Assembly: GCF_000820505.1 (NCBI RefSeq)
Contig: NZ_JWJD01000002.1
Location: forward strand, 1,357-49,026
Direction of reading: 5' to 3'
Length of the DNA: 47,670 nucleotides
Source: Geoalkalibacter ferrihydriticus DSM 17813
GTDB taxonomy: Bacteria; Desulfobacterota; Desulfuromonadia; Desulfuromonadales; Geoalkalibacteraceae
The notes below the pieces were generated by a model. The model saw only the letters and a list, made by a program, of their open reading frames with translations. It made no database searches and was not told where the DNA came from. Position numbers and translations under genes: made by a program. Positions 23,941-32,735 of this stretch are shown piece after piece. Numbering within the stretch: the first letter of the stretch is position 1; each line of letters starts with the position of its first letter.

Positions 23941-25644
23941 GTGAAAAAAATTCTCGAACTTTTCGGAATTAAAAAAGACGAAGCCCACCCCGTCACGCAG
24001 AAGGAACTCGACATGTTTTGTTACCAGTGTGAGCAGGCGGCCCAGGGCACGGGCTGTACCAAAGTCGGCGTTTGCGGCAAGCAGCCCGACGTGGCCGCGC
24101 TGCAGGATCTCCTTGTTCACAGCCTCAAGGGTATCGCTTTCTGGAGCAACCTCGCCCGCGAGAAAAATGCCAAGGATGCCAAAATTGATCGCTTCATGAT
24201 CGAGGGGCTGTTCACCACGGTCACCAACGTGGATTTTGATCCTGAAGAAGTTGCGAAGTTTGTACGCAAAAGCGTTGAATTGCGGCGGCAGGCCCAAGCC
24301 CTGTTTGAAAAAGCCAATGGCGGCTCCTACACGGGTGCCGTACCCGAGGCCGCCGGCGACTGGAAACCCGCCGCCACCACCGCCGAAATGGTTGTTCAGG
24401 GCGCTCAGCATGGGGTGCAGGATACGAGCATCGACCCTGATGTCAAGTCGGTCCAGGAAATCCTCATCTACGGCATCAAAGGTTATGCCGCTTACGCCGA
24501 CCATGCCTTTATTCTCGGTTACGAGGACGATGCGATCTATGCCTTTACCCACAAAGCACTCGCCGCGACCCTCGACAAAAGCCTGGGCTTGATGGATTTC
24601 GTCAATCTTGCCCTGGAGTGCGGCAAGACCAACCTCATCACCATGGAACTGCTCAACAAAGCCCACACGGACACTTACGGCCACCCGGTGCCGACCCCGG
24701 TGCAACTGGGCACGAAAAAGGGCAAGGCGATTCTCGTCTCGGGCCATGACCTCAAAATGCTCGAAGAGCTGCTCAAACAGACCGAGGGCAAGGGCATCAA
24801 CATCTACACCCATGGCGAGATGATTCCCGCCCACGGCTATCCCGCGCTTAAAAAGTACACGCATCTCGCCGGCAACTTCGGCGGAGCCTGGCAGGACCAG
24901 TACAAGGAATTTCAGGACTTTCCCGGTGCCATCATTTTCAACACCAACTGCATCCAGCGCCCGGCCGACAATTACAAAGACCGTCTCTTCACCTGGGGCC
25001 TGGTGCAGTGGCCGGACGTCAAGCACGTTGACGGATGGGACTTCTCCGAGGTCATCAACAAGGCGCAGGAACTGGCCGGGTTCGAGGACAAGCCAGGCAA
25101 GGAAATTCTCGTCGGGTTCGGTCACAATGCGGTTCTTGGCGTTGCCGACAAAGTGATCTCGGCGGTCAAGAGCGGCGATATCCGCCACTTCTTCCTGATC
25201 GGCGGCTGCGACGGGGCCAAAAGCGGGCGCAACTACTACACCGAGTTCGCCGAAAACCTGCCCAAGGACACTGTGATTCTGACCCTGGCCTGCGGCAAGT
25301 ACCGCTTCAACAAGCTGGATTTCGGCGATATCGGCGGCATTCCGCGCCTGCTCGACGTCGGCCAGTGCAACGATGCCTACTCAGCGGTCAAGATCGCCCT
25401 GGCCCTGGCCGATGCCTTCGAGTGCGGAGTCAACGATCTGCCTTTGTCGATGATCCTCTCCTGGTACGAGCAGAAGGCGGTGGCAATTCTGCTGACTCTG
25501 CTGCATCTGGGCATCAAGGACATCAAGATCGGCCCGAGCCTGCCGGCGTTCATCACGCCCAACGTGCTAAACTTTCTGGTCGAAAATTACAACATCAGCC
25601 CCATCGGCAACGCCCAGGACGACATCAAGGCGATCCTCGGTTAA
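23941..25644 (+). CDS. hcp: Hybrid cluster protein (hydroxylamine/NO reductase)
   Basis: The 567-residue protein has the N-terminal iron-sulfur motif MFCYQCEQ, GTGCTKVGVCGK and the later hybrid-cluster ligands (TNCIQRP, GGCDGAKSGRNYYTEF, LACGKYRFNK, DVGQCNDAYSA). Hcp reduces nitric oxide or hydroxylamine in anaerobes under nitrosative stress. The GTG start follows AAGGAG by 6 bases. A 26-residue N-terminal extension precedes the cysteine motif, longer than in most Hcp proteins. No hcr reductase gene is adjacent. An HcpR-like palindrome lies upstream and a strong terminator follows. Confidence 0.97.
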   Translation: MKKILELFGIKKDEAHPVTQKELDMFCYQCEQAAQGTGCTKVGVCGKQPDVAALQDLLVHSLKGIAFWSNLAREKNAKDAKIDRFMIEGLFTTVTNVDFDPEEVAKFVRKSVELRRQAQALFEKANGGSYTGAVPEAAGDWKPAATTAEMVVQGAQHGVQDTSIDPDVKSVQEILIYGIKGYAAYADHAFILGYEDDAIYAFTHKALAATLDKSLGLMDFVNLALECGKTNLITMELLNKAHTDTYGHPVPTPVQLGTKKGKAILVSGHDLKMLEELLKQTEGKGINIYTHGEMIPAHGYPALKKYTHLAGNFGGAWQDQYKEFQDFPGAIIFNTNCIQRPADNYKDRLFTWGLVQWPDVKHVDGWDFSEVINKAQELAGFEDKPGKEILVGFGHNAVLGVADKVISAVKSGDIRHFFLIGGCDGAKSGRNYYTEFAENLPKDTVILTLACGKYRFNKLDFGDIGGIPRLLDVGQCNDAYSAVKIALALADAFECGVNDLPLSMILSWYEQKAVAILLTLLHLGIKDIKIGPSLPAFITPNVLNFLVENYNISPIGNAQDDIKAILG

Positions 25645-25663
25645 CCAAACCAAGCCATCAATC

Positions 25664-25699
25664 AAAAAAAGCGCCGGGAATTGTCCCGGCGCTTTTTTT
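25664..25699 (+). terminator. hcp terminator
   Basis: GCGCCGGGA and TCCCGGCGC form the stem, with A-run before and T-run after. It can serve both strands, ending hcp and the convergent hexomutase gene. Confidence 0.92.
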
Positions 25700-25724
25700 A
25701 TTCTCTGCAGAAGTCTTTTCAGCG

Positions 25725-27143
25725 TTAAACGCCGATAAACTGCGCCGCCGCCTTCATCAGACGGTCCAGCTCGGCTTCCGTGTTCGCCTCGCCGTAAACG
25801 CGCACCACAGGCTCTGTACCTGATTTACGAAACAGCACCCAGGTGCCGTCGTCAAAGAGAAACTTAGAGCCGTCAAGAGTAATGACCTCGGCAATTTTTT
25901 TGCCCGCCAGTTCCTTGGGCGGCGTAGCGAGTTTTTCCGCAAAAGACATTTCCAACTCGGGCGAAAGTTTCACGTTATCGCGCCGGGTATAGAACTCGCC
26001 GACCCGATCGTAGAGGTCGCAGAGCAGATCCTTCATGGATTTGCCTTCCACCGCCACCATTTCCGCCACCAGCAGACATGCGAGAATCCCATCCTTGTCG
26101 GGGACATGACCGCGCACGGTAAGCCCTGCGCTCTCCTCTCCGCCGATAAGAATCTTATCGTCGCGAATAAACTCGCCGATGAATTTAAAGCCGACGGGGG
26201 TTTCAAGAACCTTCACCCCATGGTGGCGCGCTACCGCATCGATAAAATGCGAGGTCGCCACGGAGCGGGCGGCATTGCCCGTTTTACCATGCCGCAGCAG
26301 ATAATCAAAAAGCAGAGCCAGCACATAGTTGGCTTCTATGAAGGTGCCGTCACCATCCACAATGCCGTAGCGGTCGGCGTCACCGTCGGTCGCCAAACCC
26401 AGGCGAATTTCGGGGTTGCCGGCCACCAGTTTGATGAAATCGGGGATATGGCTTTGCGAAGGCTCGGGCGGCAAGCCGCCGAAATAGGGATCTCGGTGGT
26501 CGTTCATGGTCACCACCTTGACGCCGACCTCCTGCAGAAGCGTGTCGAGATAGCCGCGGGCGGTCCCGTAGAGAGGATTGACTGCCACCACCAGGCCGGA
26601 ATCGGCGATCGCCTTAAGGTTGACCAGCTTGCGGATGGCCTCGAAGTAAGCGGGTTTCGGCTCGATTTCTTCCACCAATCCCGCGCGCACGGCCTGATCC
26701 AGGGGCATTTCCTTGTAGCAGATATGGCCCAGCATGGCATTGGCCCGCTTTTCAATGTCGAGTGTCGTTTCAGGCAGAGCCGGTCCCCCCCAGGACGGAG
26801 AGAATTTGAGTCCGTTGTATTCCGGGGGATTGTGGCTTGCGGTAAAATTAATTCCTCCCGCCGTGGCGCGGCGCAGAATTTCAAAGGCAATAACCGGAGT
26901 GGGCGTATCGCGATTGCAGACAAAAGAGGGAATTCCCGCCCCTGCCAGCACCCGCGCCGCCTCGTGGGCAAAGCGCTCACCCATGAAGCGGGCGTCATAA
27001 CCGATGACCAGGCCTTTTTCGGCCTCACCCGCCTCACGCAAATGATCGGCGATGGCCTGGGTGACGACTTTGACGTTTTCGAAGATAAAATCCTCGCAGA
27101 GAATTCCCCTCCAACCAGATGTTCCAAATTTGATGCGACCCAT
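25725..27143 (-). CDS. Phosphoglucomutase/phosphomannomutase
   Basis: The 472-residue enzyme belongs to the alpha-D-phosphohexomutase family. The four signature elements are in order: the phosphoserine loop TASHNPPEYNGLK, the metal loop ATDGDADR, the sugar loop GGEESAG and the phosphate loop RKSGTEPVVRVYG. It interconverts hexose 1- and 6-phosphates; glucose versus mannose preference is not clear from these motifs. The start MGRIKFGTSGWRG is the family's usual N-terminus. It is a single gene convergent with hcp. Confidence 0.95.
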   Translation of the reverse strand: MGRIKFGTSGWRGILCEDFIFENVKVVTQAIADHLREAGEAEKGLVIGYDARFMGERFAHEAARVLAGAGIPSFVCNRDTPTPVIAFEILRRATAGGINFTASHNPPEYNGLKFSPSWGGPALPETTLDIEKRANAMLGHICYKEMPLDQAVRAGLVEEIEPKPAYFEAIRKLVNLKAIADSGLVVAVNPLYGTARGYLDTLLQEVGVKVVTMNDHRDPYFGGLPPEPSQSHIPDFIKLVAGNPEIRLGLATDGDADRYGIVDGDGTFIEANYVLALLFDYLLRHGKTGNAARSVATSHFIDAVARHHGVKVLETPVGFKFIGEFIRDDKILIGGEESAGLTVRGHVPDKDGILACLLVAEMVAVEGKSMKDLLCDLYDRVGEFYTRRDNVKLSPELEMSFAEKLATPPKELAGKKIAEVITLDGSKFLFDDGTWVLFRKSGTEPVVRVYGEANTEAELDRLMKAAAQFIGV

Positions 27144-27392
27144 GGCAGCAGTCCTCCAGAAAAATTATGTTGAAAATAATGTAACCGTTCAGCCTAAATC
27201 TTGGGCCTCAGCAATATCTAATGCAGCAAAAGCTCGCTTGCGACTCAGAGAATCACCGCAGCACTCAAGCATCTCGTTCTGCGCCGCGATGAGGTGCTGC
27301 AGTTGAATAGAGTTACAGAAAAAAATTTCCCTTACGCAATAGAATACCACGTCCGCGACAAAAACCCATGCTGCCGGCGAAGGACGGCAAAA

Positions 27393-27683
27393 TCACTCGG
27401 AGGGTTCCTCGTCCCACAACTGGGGCGCCACATACCCGGCTATCCCCGCGACATAAGGGCAATCCTTGGGCAGAACACCCAGTCGCACGATCTCTTCCGT
27501 AAGCAAGGTGCAGCCGGGTCGGTGCGTCTGGCGCTGCGCATAAACCGTACACAGCCTGGTTTCCAGATCCAGCTTTTCGCAGGGACGGTCAGTGTAATAA
27601 ATCCGTCCCTCGTAATCAATTTTTTCAAAGCAGCAGCGGCCGCAGCGGCGACAACGGGCTTCCCAATCGGTGTTTGCAGTCAC
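27393..27683 (-). CDS. Small YkgJ-like cysteine-cluster protein
   Basis: The 96-residue protein has an N-terminal CRRCGRCCFE cluster, then C35, C45 and C58 and a late CPYVAG, the pattern of the YkgJ/YcgN zinc or iron-sulfur binding family. Its role is unknown. The GTG start lies a few bases after AGGAGATGAG. It is divergent from the PxxKW gene. Confidence 0.8.
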   Translation of the reverse strand: MTANTDWEARCRRCGRCCFEKIDYEGRIYYTDRPCEKLDLETRLCTVYAQRQTHRPGCTLLTEEIVRLGVLPKDCPYVAGIAGYVAPQLWDEEPSE

Positions 27684-27762
27684 CTCATCTCCTATCTTTT
27701 TTAAAAAAACTCTAAAAGATCTCGGGCTCCCTCGTCAAGTCGAGGAAAAAACCATTTCTTCA

Positions 27763-27791
27763 TTGACTCCCCTCCGAATAGTCATTAGAAT
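27763..27791 (+). promoter_or_regulatory. Promoter of the PxxKW gene
   Basis: TTGACT (27763-27768), a spacer of exactly 17 bases and TAGAAT (27786-27791) make a strong sigma-70 type promoter. A ribosome binding site AAGGAGG lies before the ATG at 27842. Confidence 0.75.
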
Positions 27792-27841
27792 GTCGAATTC
27801 TGAGTACAAAAGCACAAGAAGACATTAAGGAGGAAACACCC

Positions 27842-28129
27842 ATGCAGTGCCAGACTGTTCTCCCCGGTACCGAATGCACCTTTTGGGCGAAATCGGGTTG
27901 CACATTTGAAGGACATTCCTGCCAAGTGGTCATCGCCGACTGTGAAGGCTGCGATCGCATCGTCGAAGGAACCATCGGCAACGTCTGCTCCGCCTACCCG
28001 TCCCCGGAAAAAAAGTGGGCCGGTGGCCTGTGCAACTTCGCCACCCACCGCAAAATCGAAATCAAAACGGTCGACACCAAGGTCAATCCCCTCAAGGCCT
28101 CGAAAAAAGCCTCGGCCAAAAAGAAGTAG
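27842..28129 (+). CDS. PxxKW-family cysteine-rich small protein
   Basis: The 95-residue protein has eight cysteines (CTFWAKSGC, CQVV, CEGCDR, VCSAYPSPEKKW, LCNF) with the PSPEKKW sequence that names the PxxKW family, recalled as frequent in Geobacter relatives. A lysine-rich tail follows (KKASAKKK). Function is unknown; metal or cluster binding is likely. It has its own strong promoter, an AAGGAGG site and a terminator, so it is a one-gene unit, probably well expressed. Confidence 0.85.
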   Translation: MQCQTVLPGTECTFWAKSGCTFEGHSCQVVIADCEGCDRIVEGTIGNVCSAYPSPEKKWAGGLCNFATHRKIEIKTVDTKVNPLKASKKASAKKK

Positions 28130-28152
28130 CCCTGTCTCCTGGAATGCTACAC

Positions 28153-28187
28153 GGGCAGGTAACCCCTGGGTTGCCTGCCTATTTTTT
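28153..28187 (+). terminator. Terminator after the PxxKW gene
   Basis: GGCAGGTAACC and GGGTTGCCTGCC form the stem, followed by ATTTTTTT. It is convergent with the end of lrgB. Confidence 0.88.
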
Positions 28188-28219
28188 TGTCCATCGATGC
28201 CAAACCCCAGGCATCCAGG

Positions 28220-28915
28220 TCAGATAAAAAGAACAACGATAAAGGGCAGAATAAAGGCCGTAATCAAACCATTAAGACCGATGGCCAGGCCGGACACGGC
28301 GCCGCCCAATCGATCGACCTCGAGCATGCGGGCGGTGCCGATGCCGTGGGAAGCCGTGCCGACGGCCAGCCCCATGGCGGCGGGATCGCGCACTCCGATC
28401 AAACGGCAGAATTCGGGGCCGCAAATTGCACCCAGACACCCGGTCAACACCACCAGGGCCGCCGTCAGGGGCGGCAGACCGCCGATTTTTTCCACGATGC
28501 CGATGGCGATGGGCGCGGTCACGGATTTGGGCGACAGAGACAAAATCAACTCTCGGCTGCCTCCCAGCAACCAGGCCAGGCCGCAGACCGAAACGATGGA
28601 AACCACAGCCCCGGCAGTCACCCCAAGGAGAATGGGAGCTTTTTTAGCCAGGATCTCCTGTCGGCGCGTATAGAGCGGCACCGCCAGTGCCACCACCGAG
28701 GGTCCGAGCAGAAACAGAATATAGCGCCCGCCTTGGGCATAGGCGTCATAAGGGATGCGGAAAAGCAGTAGAAAACCAACGATGGCTAGAATAGAGAGCG
28801 CCACGGGGTTGAAAAAGACGCTGGCCGCACGCTGATAGATTTTTTGCGCCAAGGCATAAACCGCCAGCGTCAAGCCAACACCGAACAGGGGCGAAAAAAG
28901 CAAGTCATCAATCAT
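28220..28915 (-). CDS. lrgB: LrgB/CidB-family membrane protein
   Basis: The 231-residue integral membrane protein has about six to eight helices and the family motifs LSPKSVTAPIAIGI and ASHGIGTARMLE. LrgA and LrgB act together in controlling murein hydrolase activity or in export of small metabolites such as pyruvate or glycolate; which applies here is open. The ATG at 28915 lies just inside the end of lrgA, an 8-base overlap that indicates coupled translation. Confidence 0.93.
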   Translation of the reverse strand: MIDDLLFSPLFGVGLTLAVYALAQKIYQRAASVFFNPVALSILAIVGFLLLFRIPYDAYAQGGRYILFLLGPSVVALAVPLYTRRQEILAKKAPILLGVTAGAVVSIVSVCGLAWLLGGSRELILSLSPKSVTAPIAIGIVEKIGGLPPLTAALVVLTGCLGAICGPEFCRLIGVRDPAAMGLAVGTASHGIGTARMLEVDRLGGAVSGLAIGLNGLITAFILPFIVVLFI

Positions 28916-29258
28916 CGGCGGGCCTTTTGCGCTCAAGCGCCATGGCCACCCGACCAGTGACGGCCATGACGACGAAGGTGCTGACGACCATGGCGACCAC
29001 GATGGGCAGCCATTCAGCGGCGATCAGATCAAAATAAACCATCACTCCCACACCGGCGGGCACAAAGAACAGGGCCAGGTGCGAAAGGAGCAACTCAGTT
29101 GCGTCCTGCAACCACTGCACCTTGATCCAGCCAAGCCACAAGGCGCCCAGTAACAATCCCATGCCGATCACATTGCCGGGGATTGGAATCCGCAGGCCGC
29201 GCGAAATCATTTCGCCCAGAAACTGCATAATCAGCAATATCGCCATTCCCCGCACCAT
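28908..29258 (-). CDS. lrgA: LrgA/CidA-family holin-like protein
   Basis: The 116-residue protein has four membrane helices and the family motifs RIPIPGNVIGMGLL and ALFFVPAGVGVM. The ATG at 29258 follows AGGAGGTGG. It is the first gene of a two-gene unit with lrgB and starts 18 bases after the end of the TPR gene. Confidence 0.93.
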   Translation of the reverse strand: MVRGMAILLIMQFLGEMISRGLRIPIPGNVIGMGLLLGALWLGWIKVQWLQDATELLLSHLALFFVPAGVGVMVYFDLIAAEWLPIVVAMVVSTFVVMAVTGRVAMALERKRPADD

Positions 29259-29276
29259 GGGCCACCTCCTCTTGTG

Positions 29277-30080
29277 TTAGCCTTCGCGCCCCAACTCTTC
29301 CTTAAGTCCGGCGACCACCGCGGCCACCTCGTCACGGATATCCTTGGCACTGGAAGAACGCTCATGCAAGAGAAATTTTTGAAACCAGTCAAGAGCCTGA
29401 CGCGGTTGTTCGCGGTCGAGGCTGAGGTTACCCAGCGTCATATAGACGAAGGAAAAAGTCGGATCAAGGCGCAGCACCTCGCGACACTCGCTCTCGGCCA
29501 AAGCGAGATCCCCGATGTCATAACATATTTCCGCCAGATTATAGTGCGCCTGGGCATCCTCGGGATCGATCTCAACCACCCGCCGGTATTGCGCCACCGC
29601 CTCCTCAGCCCGGTCCTGGGCATAGTAGACATCGCCCAGCGAGTTGAGGGCGAAGACCGACTCGGAATCAATGGCCAGTGCCTTTAGGTAGCAACTCTCC
29701 GCGCGCTCCATATCTTCTTGATGAAAATGAACCAGTCCGCAACTGACCCAGGCATCAGCCTCTTCGGGAGCACGATCAAGGATTGCCTGATAGATGCTCA
29801 GGGCTTTTTTCGCCTGTCCTTCCTCAAAACACAGATCTCCCAGGGCATAGCGTGCATCGAGATTCTCCGGATCAAGCGCCACGGCTTTTTCCAGATGGCG
29901 GCGCGCTTCGGCGGCCCTGCCCAGCTCGGCGAGCGCCTCGCCGAGGACTTCATGAATTTCGGCCAGGTCGGGACTGACCTCCTCGGCCTGACGGAACAGG
30001 CGTACGGCCTCGGCAAATTCCCCCGTCTCCAGAGCTTCGCGGCCCTTTATCAGCAATTGCTCAATATCCTGCATAATCAT
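29277..30080 (-). CDS. TPR-repeat protein
   Basis: The 267-residue soluble protein consists of about six tetratricopeptide repeats (for example AEIHEVLGEALAELGRAAEA and AHYNLAEICYDIGDLALAE). There is no signal peptide. TPR solenoids mediate protein-protein contacts; the partner is unknown. It is followed by lrgA on the same strand and preceded by the DUF512 gene, so a shared operon is possible. Confidence 0.85.
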   Translation of the reverse strand: MIMQDIEQLLIKGREALETGEFAEAVRLFRQAEEVSPDLAEIHEVLGEALAELGRAAEARRHLEKAVALDPENLDARYALGDLCFEEGQAKKALSIYQAILDRAPEEADAWVSCGLVHFHQEDMERAESCYLKALAIDSESVFALNSLGDVYYAQDRAEEAVAQYRRVVEIDPEDAQAHYNLAEICYDIGDLALAESECREVLRLDPTFSFVYMTLGNLSLDREQPRQALDWFQKFLLHERSSSAKDIRDEVAAVVAGLKEELGREG

Positions 30081-30125
30081 ACCCTTTCACCCTTCTTCAT
30101 TCACCTTGCTTGTGTACATCCATGA

Positions 30126-31439
30126 TCAGGGCTCCTCTCCATGGAGAATTTCATCCATCACCTCCAGGCCGGCCACCAAGCCCAAAGGCGTCGCCGCGAC
30201 CTTTTCCACCGGCACGCCCAATTCCCGCTCCATCTCGGTCAGGCTCAGATCATCGAGGAGCAGATCTTCTCCCTCTTTGATCATCACAGCGGGCAGCAGC
30301 AACGCCTCGCCCAGAGGCTTGTCCCGCAACTGCTCGAGAATATCGCGACCGGTGAGCAATCCGGTGACACTGACCTGACCGCCGAAAAAAGTATTGCGCA
30401 CCACATGTACGCGGATATGCACCCCGGTTCTGTCACGCAGATTTTCGGCAAAGCGCCTCAACTCCTCGGCTGCCGATTCGCCGGTTACCAGGCTGACTTC
30501 CTCGAGCGCCAGAGGCTGTGCGGCAGCCAGGGCCTCGCCGGCCTCCTGGCGAAACATGGCGACCATGCCGACGCCGTTTTCCCACTGGGGAAAGTCCTCA
30601 TAGAAAGGCGCGAGAGGAAACTCCCGCTGGGCCTTGAGATAGAGTTCATCGGCGGCAAAGACAAAACGGCTGCCACTGCGAACCAGAAAGGAGTTTTGCA
30701 AACCGTCGATGGTGTCAAGAATAGCTGCGGCTTCTTCACGGCTGGGCACGCGCAATGCGGGAAGATGCCGGCGATAACCGGTCAACCCCACGGGCACGAC
30801 AGCAAGCGAGCGCACTCCGGGATAAAACGTCTGAAGATCGATGATGGATTTTCTCAATTGCTCGCCGTCATTGATCCCCGGGCAAACCACGATCTGGGTA
30901 TGAAGTTCAATCCCGGCATCGATCAACCGTTTAAGCAATGGCAGGATGGCGGGGGTCTTCTGTCCCAGCAGGCGGGCGCGCAACTGATCATCGGTGGCAT
31001 GCACGGACACGTACAGAGGGGAGAGTTTCTGCGAAATGATCCGCGCGATTTCGGCTTCACCGACATTGGTCAGAGTGATGTAGCTGCCGTAAAGATAAGA
31101 GAAGCGGTAATCCTCATCCTTGACATAGAGGGTGCGGCGCATGCCGCGCGGCAACTGGTGAACAAAGCAGAACAGGCAGTTGTTGCCGCACTGTGTGGGT
31201 TCGGGATGCTCGAATTCGATACCGAGATCCTCGTCGAGTCCGCGCTCGATGTGCAGGTCCCAGAGTTCTCCCTGCTTCTTCTGCACCTCAAGGAGAAAAT
31301 CAACGGCATCGCCGCTGTACAGATGAAAATCGAGCAGGTCGCGCACCGGTTGCCCGTTGACGGCCAGAACCGCATCTCCTGCTTCGAGTTCGAGTTCGTC
31401 GCCGATGCTGTCAGGATGGATATGAAGGATTTTCAGCAT
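30126..31439 (-). CDS. DUF512-family protein with PDZ and radical-SAM-like domains
   Basis: The 437-residue protein starts with a PDZ-like domain (LKILHIHPDSIGDELELEAG, AVNGQPVRDLLDF). A cysteine motif CGNNCLFCF follows, giving the CxxxCxxC iron-sulfur pattern of radical-SAM enzymes, then YLYGSYITLTN, and the DUF512 region at the C-terminus. Members of this family occur widely in anaerobes and are usually described only as putative iron-sulfur oxidoreductases. The ATG at 31439 gives the family start; sequence upstream belongs to the hfq terminator, so longer starts are unlikely. Confidence 0.88.
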   Translation of the reverse strand: MLKILHIHPDSIGDELELEAGDAVLAVNGQPVRDLLDFHLYSGDAVDFLLEVQKKQGELWDLHIERGLDEDLGIEFEHPEPTQCGNNCLFCFVHQLPRGMRRTLYVKDEDYRFSYLYGSYITLTNVGEAEIARIISQKLSPLYVSVHATDDQLRARLLGQKTPAILPLLKRLIDAGIELHTQIVVCPGINDGEQLRKSIIDLQTFYPGVRSLAVVPVGLTGYRRHLPALRVPSREEAAAILDTIDGLQNSFLVRSGSRFVFAADELYLKAQREFPLAPFYEDFPQWENGVGMVAMFRQEAGEALAAAQPLALEEVSLVTGESAAEELRRFAENLRDRTGVHIRVHVVRNTFFGGQVSVTGLLTGRDILEQLRDKPLGEALLLPAVMIKEGEDLLLDDLSLTEMERELGVPVEKVAATPLGLVAGLEVMDEILHGEEP

Positions 31440-31460
31440 GGGAATGGTCGTGCCCCGCCC

Positions 31461-31509
31461 AAAAGACAAGGATCCCCGTCGGACGCGAAACGTCTTCGGA
31501 CGGGGATCC
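31461..31509 (-). terminator. hfq terminator
   Basis: GGATCCCCGTC and GACGGGGATCC form a long stem with an inner GACG/CGTC extension. The minus strand then reads TTGTCTTTT. It ends the mutL-miaA-hfq transcript. Confidence 0.75.
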
Positions 31510-31537
31510 CTGGTTACTGCGACAACTGCGGAAAGGG

Positions 31538-31771
31538 TTAGTCCTTGCCCCCATGCAGACGGAAATTGCCGTCCGAGGAGGTGATGGAGGAAATCGCGTG
31601 CTTGTAGAGCAGAATGTCGCCGCTGCTGTCCACCAGTACGCAAAAGCTGTCGAATGACTTGATGTAGCCGACAAGCTTCTCTCCCGACATCATGGTGAGG
31701 TTCACGTGCACCCGCTCTTTACGGGCCTGATTGAGGTACTGATCCTGAATATTGAACGGGGTCTTTGCCAT
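31538..31771 (-). CDS. hfq: RNA chaperone Hfq
   Basis: The 77-residue protein has the Sm1 region (VNLTMMSGEKLVGYIKSFD) and the Sm2 motif YKHAISSI, and starts with the usual NIQDQYLNQARK helix. It forms hexameric rings that pair small RNAs with messages. The ATG at 31771 follows GGAGTGGAC. It lies downstream of miaA, the order found in many bacteria. Confidence 0.98.
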   Translation of the reverse strand: MAKTPFNIQDQYLNQARKERVHVNLTMMSGEKLVGYIKSFDSFCVLVDSSGDILLYKHAISSITSSDGNFRLHGGKD

Positions 31772-31793
31772 GTCCACTCCTTTTCAGCGCACA

Positions 31794-32735
31794 TTAAGAA
31801 TAAAATTTTTCAATCAACTGGAGGATTGTAGCAAACTCTCTCAAGGAATCAACCCAAATTATTTCAGGATCTTTGCGAAACCAAGTCAACTGGCGTTTGG
31901 CGAATTGCCGGGTATGGAGCTGAATCATCTCGACGGCGCGCTCGCAGCTGATTTCACCACGCAGGCAGGCCGCCGCCTCCTGGTAGCCAAGGGTGCGCAT
32001 GGACTTTAATTCAGATCCATAACCGCGCCTGAGAAGTTCGGCGGTTTCTTCGAAAAGACCAGCGGCAACCATGGCCTCGACCCGCTGATCTATGCGCCGA
32101 AAGAGTTCTTCGCGCGGGGGCATGACGGCGATCTTGAGCAGGGCATAGGGTCGGTCGTCAAAACCATGTTGGGCCTGCAATTGCGAAATAGGCTTCCCGG
32201 TGAGGCTGAAGACCTCAAGAGCGCGCACCACCCGCACCAGATTGTTGGGATGAATCTGCGCGGCGGCTTCAGGATCGACCGTTTGCAAGCGCCGCCACAA
32301 GGCCTGCGGCCCCTGCGCCTCGGCGAAGGCATGCAGTTCCTGCCGCAGAGCAGCGTCCCCGGCGGGCGCATCAAGCAGGCCCTGGGTCAGGGCACGGATA
32401 TAGAATCCGGTGCCGCCCACCAGCAGGGGACGATGTCCGCGCGCGACAATCTGCGCCACCGCGTCCCGACCCCTTTCGGCGAAGTCCGCCGCCGAAAAAT
32501 CCTGATCGGGATCGACCAGATCGATGAGATGATGGGGAACGCATGCCCGCTCTTCAGGAGTCGCCTTGGCGGTGCCGATATCCATCCCACGAAAAACCTG
32601 ACGACTGTCGGCAGAGATAACCTCCATCGGCCAGGTTTCTGCAAGACGCACGGCAAGGGCGGTTTTGCCCGAACCAGTGGGTCCGCACAGCACCAGCAGG
32701 GGAATTTTCCGGTGTTCCCTCATCCCCTCACCCAT
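31794..32735 (-). CDS. miaA: tRNA dimethylallyltransferase
   Basis: The 313-residue enzyme prenylates A37 of tRNAs that read UNN codons. Motifs are the P-loop GPTGSGKTALAVRLAE (18-33), DSRQVFRGMDIGTAKAT, GGTGFYIRALTQGL and the C-terminal RTLGYQEA, TRQFAKRQLTWFRKD. The start ATG overlaps the mutL stop (TGATG), which implies translational coupling; a second in-frame ATG four codons on, at 32723, is also possible and has a GGTGAGGGG sequence upstream. Confidence 0.97.
   Translation of the reverse strand: MGEGMREHRKIPLLVLCGPTGSGKTALAVRLAETWPMEVISADSRQVFRGMDIGTAKATPEERACVPHHLIDLVDPDQDFSAADFAERGRDAVAQIVARGHRPLLVGGTGFYIRALTQGLLDAPAGDAALRQELHAFAEAQGPQALWRRLQTVDPEAAAQIHPNNLVRVVRALEVFSLTGKPISQLQAQHGFDDRPYALLKIAVMPPREELFRRIDQRVEAMVAAGLFEETAELLRRGYGSELKSMRTLGYQEAAACLRGEISCERAVEMIQLHTRQFAKRQLTWFRKDPEIIWVDSLREFATILQLIEKFYS

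Noticed and set aside
26106-27173. 355-codon plus-strand frame opposite the hexomutase
   Set aside because: It is an antisense shadow; all four hexomutase motifs are on the minus strand.
30141-31541. 466-codon plus-strand frame opposite the DUF512 gene
   Set aside because: It is an antisense shadow; the minus strand carries the CxxxCxxC and PDZ motifs and a normal start.
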